Shown: one piece after another, positions 32,537-40,000 of the stretch
How positions within the stretch are numbered: the stretch's first letter is position 1
Layout of the letters: every line of letters begins with the position of its first letter
Assembly (NCBI GenBank): GCA_012295275.1
Contig: CM022668.1
Span: 11,768,022 to 11,808,021, forward strand
DNA from: Chrysomallon squamiferum
Lineage: Eukaryota; Mollusca; Gastropoda; Neomphalida; Peltospiridae
Length of the DNA stretch: 40,000 nt
Direction of reading: 5' to 3'
Program-made: the position numbers and the translations under genes
Notes under the pieces: generated by a model
The model's input: the letters and a program-made list of their open reading frames with translations, nothing else
The model's database searches: none
Told to the model about the DNA's origin: nothing

Positions 32537-33352
32537 ATTATACCAATGTCACACTGAACGAAATAAGAGGAAAACATTCCATTTTTTTTCTTTTTTTACC
32601 TTCAATTGTTTTCGGGTTTATTTTTTCGTTTTGGTAGTATGTCAGTAGTTTGTCAGTAATAAACGTAGCATCACATAAAGATGAAATCAACAATTTCAGT
32701 TGTTTATTTCAAAAGATGTTTCTCTTTTTATCTTTTCCTTTCTTTTCAACACAAAGTTAAGAAAAAAATAAAAGAAGTAGAAAGGAAAATATAATTTTAG
32801 GAAATAATATATTAATTTATATTCAATAATATTTTCACTGAGAAAGAAAGAAACAAATAAAATGAAAGAAAAGCTTTTTGAAATTTTTTTTTTTTTTTTA
32901 AATCATTAAAATATAAAACAAATCTTTCTAAACGAATCTTTACTTTTCATGCATACTTTTTTATTTATTTAATTTATATTTAAATTATTTTATTTTTCTA
33001 ATGTTTCTAAATTAAACTAACTGTTCTAAACATGGTTTGACATTATTGCAACATTTACAAAAAGAAAGTCATAAAAGGATTAAATGAAATTACGTAATAT
33101 GACGTCAAACGCTAATAGAAACATATTATGTTACATATAAGTGTTACTTCGTAGCGTCACGTGAAAATATGTCTTCGTCATCCCAGCGACTATAACAATC
33201 TATGGTTCGTAGTGAAATAACCTTTAGGTAATTGCAAAAATTTTCACATCCTGCTGCCAAAACGGTGAACTAACAAAGTGGTGGAATTTACATTTCAAAA
33301 GTAATGACACGAGACCTTAAGTAACCATTGAATCATTATTTGTTAACTGTTG

Positions 33353-33449
<97 letters not shown>

Positions 33450-34658
33450 GACTATTAAAGTTTCACTTTAAACAATATTTCAGGGTTGTTTTGGGGGATT
33501 TTTGTGTGTGTATTTTGTTGTTGTTGTTGCTGTTGTTTTTTGTGGTAGTTTTTTTTTTACTTATTTTTTTTTTTTTTATTATATATATTTTTTTTTTTTT
33601 TTTGGTTGTTGTTGCTGTTGTTGTTGTTGCTTTAAGAAGAAGATTTCAGATCAAAGGAAAAACAGAAAACTAATCCATGTACAGTAGGCTGTTGTATGTT
33701 TTGTTTTGAGCTGGTAAATTTTAAGCTAAGTTAAAAGTCGACATCCAAGGCACGTAACTCCGAATATTGGGTTAGTCCTCAATGACGGACAGGAAATGCT
33801 GCCGCTTTGTTCAGAAGGAAATAATTAAAAGTTATGTAAATTATGTTAATCTCTAGTTAAACAGTATCAGCGATAAATTTTATCTATTTATTTATTTATT
33901 TATTTTGTTGTTGTTATTTTCAGGGTACTCAGATCCAGTCTTTCATAATAATAAAGTATGACAATAATAATAATAATAATAAAACTGTGATTTAACGAAA
34001 CGGGTGAAAATCCCATTTTACTTTTTTTTGATATAATTACACTCGTTATGTCCTTCATACAACTGTTAATAACAGGAAGAACAAGAAAACAGAAGAAGAA
34101 AAAAGTAAAGTGAACATCATCATCATAATACTAATAACAAAAGGATGATTAAACCAATGTCAGTAATTTATAATGATGCTTATGATAATAGAAGAAAATA
34201 ACGATGATGTCAATGAAACATTTAATAATCAAGAAATCATTTGTATTTATAATGTACCAATGTTGAAAGAAAGAAAACAGTTCAGTTTTGTTATATTATT
34301 CTCATACTTTATTATTATAAATTGCAAATTAAACCAGACAACGAGAGGAACATTTTAACAAGACACAAAGAATCTATTTTATATATATATATATATAAAA
34401 GACAGTTATATGTTTAGAGTAAATTTGGGACTCTCTGTTAAGCTAGGAGGAAAGGAAAAGATCAGAAGATGTTTGGTTTTGATTTGACATCATTTTCACA
34501 TGTTACATTACGTCAGAGCTTAGAAAGGCGTCAAAATTCACACTTTTTTTATCACTTTTAAAATTATTTAAAAGTCGAAACTGTTACAGCTACTGTCATT
34601 ATTAACACTTTATAATCCTTCACCTTTTCTGTTTCATTTTTCTTTAAATTTTTAAATC

Positions 34659-34708
<50 letters not shown>

Positions 34709-34720
34709 ATTTGATCCTGT
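32537..34720. other. Intergenic, no gene seen
   Basis: AT-rich. Contains TGACGTCA (33100-33107), a (CT)n tract (33357-33447), T/TTG-rich DNA (33510-33630), CCAAGGCACGTAACTCCG (33745-33762), ATTT and AAT runs, and about 44 T (34661-34704). No exon-like frame was recognised. Confidence 0.55.
33357..33447. repeat. (CT)n microsatellite
   Basis: About 45 uninterrupted units. Confidence 0.95.
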
Positions 34721-35160
34721 GACGTCTCGAACATTCGGCCTTGTCAAATATTCCAGCCTACAGGATCACAGGGTTGTGTCAAAAAGTCAGCGTCACATTT
34801 AAACGAAAACGGCGTCTAGGCACGTTCCGTCAACAATGTGTCAGAATTTAGTTATTACGATCAAAAAGAATTCGTTTACGTTCGTACTTTGTCGTACTAA
34901 CTCGTGAATATTCCACATTTTACGTCGGCGACGGTACGACCATTTTTAAGCGGATCTTCGAATAAAAACAGAGGCCAATTTTTTCAAGGTTACATTTTGT
35001 TTCCTTAATTCGTCTTCAGATCAGTTGAATCAGGTTGCGAATTGTGCAGATCCACTGGTATTATATCTCTAATGCATAAGGAAATACGATTAAGTTGGAG
35101 TTTATAATGGGCTTTCGTGTTTTCTCTCTTCTTTTCTAGTATTTTTTCGGTTTTGGGCAG
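34720..35160 (+). promoter_or_regulatory. Candidate promoter and non-coding first exon of the GH18 chitinase gene
   Basis: 34720-34960 is clearly richer in CpG than its surroundings (for example TTTTACGTCGGCGACGG). At 35155-35166 there is a consensus donor, GGGCAG|GTAAGG. The first coding exon of the chitinase begins at an acceptor with only 19 bases of 5' UTR, so an upstream non-coding exon is required, and this is the best candidate. A ten-codon upstream ORF (MGFRVFSLLF) lies at 35108-35140. Transcription start not determined. Confidence 0.4.
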
Positions 35161-35987
35161 GTAAGGATGTTTTTTAAATTAAAACTTCTTGTATTTGGGA
35201 CATTTTCAGATAACTGTATTTAAAGATGGTAATTTCGATTCTATGTGACATTCTAAATGTTAGGAGAATTTTTTTTTTTTTTTTTTTTTTTTTGTTATAA
35301 TTGGATATCGTGGAGTTTTCTAATTTATAGGATATATATAAAAATATTTCGTTTCTTCTTTAATTTGCTATAATATGATATTGAAATGATAAAAATATAT
35401 TTGTATTTTTAAAAAGTTAAAATTGTATATAACACTTCATACTCTAAGCATTTGTTTTCAATTAAATTATGATATTCTGTATTTGTATATTCTAATTATG
35501 AAATAATGTTTTCATATAAATTATGGCATACCTTGATTACTAAACTTAAAATAAAATACTGATAATGAAATTATCATTTAAATTATAACGTACTAGCTTT
35601 ATATATGTATATTAGAAATATAATTGATGAAACATATTGATTTATAATAGAACTTATTATGATAGAGGCATCAACTTTTTAAGAGAAACACAGAGTATTA
35701 ATTAAAATATGTTTCCAACTATTTTTCAGATTGTAAATATAACATAAAACACAAGTAACTAAATTTTTCTTATTATTAACAAATTATTTAATATTCTTAG
35801 TTTATATAATACAAAATACTGTAGTAAATGTTGTAAATACATTTTAAATACTTCCAGTGTTTACAAAATATAACTGAGAACCAGACTTTGCTAATTATAA
35901 AGTTTGGCGTTTTAATAAAATGGTGATAGACTGACACTGTTATTATTATTGTTGTTGTTGTTGTGGTTGTTTTTGTTGTTGTTGTTG

Positions 35988-36038
<51 letters not shown>

Positions 36039-37264
36039 TGTATAATAATAATAATAATAATAACGATATCAATTTGCCACCGCGCATTTGTTATTAATAC
36101 GCCACATTTGATTATTTACTAAAGACCGGTCCACAATTAAATACTGCAGAACATTTATTTGTTGGAAGTATTTAAAATATAATGAAAGCATTTAGCAGAT
36201 CTGTCCTAGACAAGTCTATCTTTTAACTTTGCTGGACAGTATCCTGGACGAAACTCCATTCGTACTAAAACCCCACAGAACATAATCCCAGTCGAACAAA
36301 ATCCTAGCATTCAAAACTCCACTCTGACATCCGTACCTAAAAAAAAAAAGGATTGGTTTTTTTTTTGTTTGTTTTTTGTTTTAAATTTAATCAAGTGTTA
36401 CATCTGCCAGAACGATGAAATGTATGTGAAAGTAAAACGTAACGAAATGTTTAACTGTTTACAACCGATTTTTTTTTTTTACGTTTACTCTGGGATTATT
36501 TCCAAGCCATGTTTGCTGTGGTGATCGGTTCTATTTTCGTGTAATACCTGGTGCCGTGGTAACCTAAGCGTTGACCTTACCTATGTTTGTAATTCAAACT
36601 GGTGTAAGCTCGTAAACACGACAGTAAATATCTAAAATAACACTGTCAACTATGGTTATGCGAACCAGCAAGCAGAAGTCAAATGTTCATCTCTTGGCGC
36701 CGGAAAGGTGGGGAAGGGTGAATAGGTAAAATAAATTGAATTTCCAAAATAAAACTATATTTGAATTGTAATTAATTAATAGACCGATACACCCATATAC
36801 CTTATACGCTCATCTACCAGAGACAGAAAGAGAGAGATTACTTTGTTTTTGTAGGAATTTTAAATTCTCTTTTATGTTACATAAATGAATCAATTTTCAA
36901 GTGATAATAAATTTAAAAAGAAAGAAAATGTGTAATAATATTTTTATCAGATTTGTTTGTTTAATTTTTTAATTTTTCGTTTGTTCTTTATTTATTGGAA
37001 AAATACGTGGTTATAACGATATATGATATGGAAGATTTTATTTTATTTTTTTCATTTATTTCGTTTATTATTATAAATATTATTTATTTATTTATTTATG
37101 CATTTACTTATTTATTTATTTACATGTACTTACTTACTTACTTCACTGGCTCTGTTTAATTTTAGTGTCAACGCCTCTTCTTACCTGAACCAATGCTTTT
37201 CTGTTAAAAACAGAAGTACATGCCTCATAGGCACTATTACTAATACTAATTTCCTCCATTACAG
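35161..37264 (+). other. Probable first intron of the chitinase gene
   Basis: AT-rich. Contains a T run near 35270, GTT/ATT and AAT repeats (35939-36063), an imperfect short repeat at 36235-36335 and ATTT runs (about 37078-37125). No coding exon was recognised. Confidence 0.4.
36235..36335. repeat. Degenerate 15-19-bp repeat
   Basis: Successive variants of ACGAAACTCCATTCGTAC, TAAAACCCCACAGAACAT, AATCCCAGTCGAAC, AAAATCCTAGCATTC and AAAACTCCACTCTGAC. Confidence 0.5.
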
Positions 37265-37344
37265 TGTCACCGAAGCAATATAAATGATCGTCCCTAGTGC
37301 AATAATTCTGTTCACCTTTCTAACATGGGGAATCGTAAAATCAG
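37265..37344 (+). CDS. GH18 chitinase exon with start codon and signal peptide (ATG 37284)
   Basis: Acceptor CTCCATTACAG|TGTCAC, 19 bases of 5' UTR, then 61 coding bases ending TCAG|GTGAGA (phase 1). The signal peptide has a clear hydrophobic core (IILFTFLTW). Confidence 0.85.
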
Positions 37345-38111
37345 GTGAGAAATTTATTATTATTATTATTACTAGTAGTAGTAGTAGTAGTAGTATTTTA
37401 ATAAATGAAGGAATAAATAAAGCAATGTAAATGCATAATGTCACAGTTCTGTTATTTATTTATTCATTTACTTATTCATTTATTTATTCATTCACTTATT
37501 TATTTCAGAAACATCTTTCAGAAGAGTGTGTTATTTCACAAACTGGTCTGGAGACCTGCTCGTACGAGAAGCGCATTTTGAAATTGCCGACATTAATCCT
37601 AGACTGTGCACTCACCTCATGTTCGCGTTCGCCAAAATTGACACGGAAACATTCGAGCTCTTTCCTACGAGAACAGACGATCAAGGCGATTCGGGCGAAC
37701 TCGCACGATATGTCGAATTTAACCGACTCAAGCGGATACATCCGAAGTTAAAGACGATGTTATCCGTTGGAGGTTCTCTGCAAGCGAACACCGGGTTCGG
37801 AAAAATAGTGCAGTCGGAAGAAGGAAGGAAACTGTTTGCGAATAACAGCATTGAGTATTTACGAAAATGGGGATTTGATGGGATCGATTTGGACTGGGAA
37901 TATCCAGGGGACCCTCCCGAATCGAAAACAAATTTCACGATTTTAATTCAGGTAAAGTGTTGTCTATTTAAAAAAAGAAAATTGAAAAAAGAAAAAACAC
38001 AAAACTTGGACCAAAAAACACAAAAAAGAAACAAGAAACAAACAAAAAACAGAAAAACAGAACCTAATATTCTAATTAATAAATAATAAACAAAGAAACA
38101 AAAACTGTCAG

Positions 38112-38210
<99 letters not shown>

Positions 38211-38464
38211 GTCTCTATATCTAATACTATATGTCTGTGTCTATCCCCCCTCTCTTTTTCCTTCTTGTCTAACCTAGACAGGATGTGAGGGTTTTGAGCA
38301 GAGTTCTGTTGTTTTGTTTAAGTCTTATAAACAATACAGGATATACGATCAGCCATTGAAGAGGAAGCGAAAACATCTCAGAAATCGAGACTACTGATGT
38401 CTCTGGCGGCGCCGGTAAGCGAGGCCCGCATATCACGTGGTTACGAAGTGGAGAAGGTGGCGAG
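37284..38464 (+). CDS. GH18 chitinase / chitinase-like protein, 5' part (gene runs off the window)
   Basis: Secreted glycoside hydrolase family 18 enzyme, predicted to hydrolyse beta-1,4 bonds of chitin in the extracellular space. Exons 37284-37344, 37509-37951 and 38340-38464, phases 1, 0 and 2. Residues 1-20 form a signal peptide (MIVPSAIILFTFLTWGIVKS). GH18 barrel strands follow: RVCYFTNWS (25-34), CTHLMFAFAKID (54-65), KTMLSVGGS (102-110) and the active-site motif DGIDLDWEYP (144-153). Asp144, Asp147, Asp149 and the catalytic acid Glu151 are all present, so activity is plausible. The visible part ends around residue 210 of a domain of about 370; the later strands (MxYD) and any chitin-binding domain lie beyond 40000. 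Which animal chitinase subgroup it belongs to cannot be told. Confidence 0.93.
37509..37951 (+). CDS. GH18 chitinase main visible exon (beta1-beta4, active site)
   Basis: 443 nt, phase 1 to 0. Acceptor TTATTTCAG|AAACAT, donor ATTCAG|GTAAAG. Encodes the DxxDxDxE catalytic motif. Base composition is much more balanced than in the introns. Confidence 0.95.
38114..38208. repeat. (TC)n followed by (AT)n
   Basis: TC at 38114-38170 then AT at 38171-38208, within the chitinase intron. Confidence 0.95.
38340..38464 (+). CDS. GH18 chitinase exon 3 in window
   Basis: 125 nt, phase 0 to 2. Acceptor AACAATACAG|GATATA, donor GGCGAG|GTTTGT. Encodes RSAIEEEAKTSQKSRLLMSL then AAPVSEARISRGYEVEKVA, matching the GH18 pattern LR..FE.EA...RLLLSAAVP....I..GYDV..I. 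Confidence 0.92.
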
Positions 38465-38630
38465 GTTTGTAATATTCATAATGTTCATAATATTCATAAT
38501 GTTCATAATATTCTTAATGATCATAATATTCATAATGTTAATGTCTGTATGTGGTGTATGCTGCTTATGTTATGTTTAGTTATGTGAAATGTGTTGTGTG
38601 TAAGTACTTTCCGTTCCACGGTTTTCACAA

Positions 38631-38697
38631 GAGTTATCTCTCTTGAACATTTTGCCCATTACGTCAATAATGCCATGACGTCATAGTAATTAAATGG
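38631..38697 (+). repeat. Dispersed repeat, copy B (GAGTTATCTC plus TGACGTCA pair)
   Basis: GAGTTATCTCTCTTGAAC, then ATTACGTCAATAATG, then TGACGTCATAGTAA. Aligns with the reverse complement of 7296-7362 and partly with 7512-7550. Confidence 0.6.
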
Positions 38698-38720
38698 ATT
38701 TTGAGGAGCTCAGTTGGTAG

Positions 38721-40000
<1,280 letters not shown>

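Overview
This is a piece of an animal (metazoan) nuclear genome: AT-rich, full of microsatellites, with three protein-coding genes split into many short exons with GT...AG introns. There are no operons, rRNAs, tRNAs or CRISPR arrays. A mollusc is my best guess. The guess rests on a short motif close to AAGGGACATAACTCT that recurs on both strands and that I remember as dispersed in molluscan genomes. It is an inference from memory, not a database result.

Layout. (1) 1-605: repeats, including an apparently perfect 216-bp tandem duplication. (2) 606-6078, + strand: a ZIP (SLC39, LIV-1/ZIP4-ZIP12-like) zinc transporter. Five exons read cleanly. The sixth, which should carry the metal-binding helices TM4-TM5, is present only as two damaged copies side by side inside trinucleotide repeats. 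(3) 6079-12197: 3' UTRs and low-complexity DNA between two convergent genes. (4) 29744-12198, - strand: an ADAM17/TACE-like membrane metalloprotease in at least 20 exons, with signal peptide, cysteine switch, furin site, half of the zinc motif, disintegrin-like and membrane-proximal Cys-rich parts, TM helix and short tail. Two expected exons were not found: most of the exon before the zinc motif, and one disintegrin exon. A 6-nt micro-exon candidate supplies the end of the HELG motif. (5) 29745-34720: the ADAM17 upstream region, then a 1617-bp non-autonomous hAT-like transposon with an 8-bp target duplication and an internal 42-bp minisatellite, then plain AT-rich DNA. (6) 34720 to beyond 40000, + strand: the 5' part of a secreted GH18 chitinase, probably with a non-coding first exon ending at 35160, then coding exons at 37284, 37509 and 38340. 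The rest lies outside the window.

The genes are not functionally linked as far as the sequence shows. The ZIP carries zinc across membranes, ADAM17 sheds membrane proteins at the cell surface, and the chitinase hydrolyses chitin outside the cell. I do not see a previously undescribed system. The most interesting structure is how local tandem duplication and microsatellites interact with exons: three tandem arrays contain a splice site, each producing decoy copies of it, and one ZIP exon appears overwritten by neighbouring repeats. The latter may be an assembly error.
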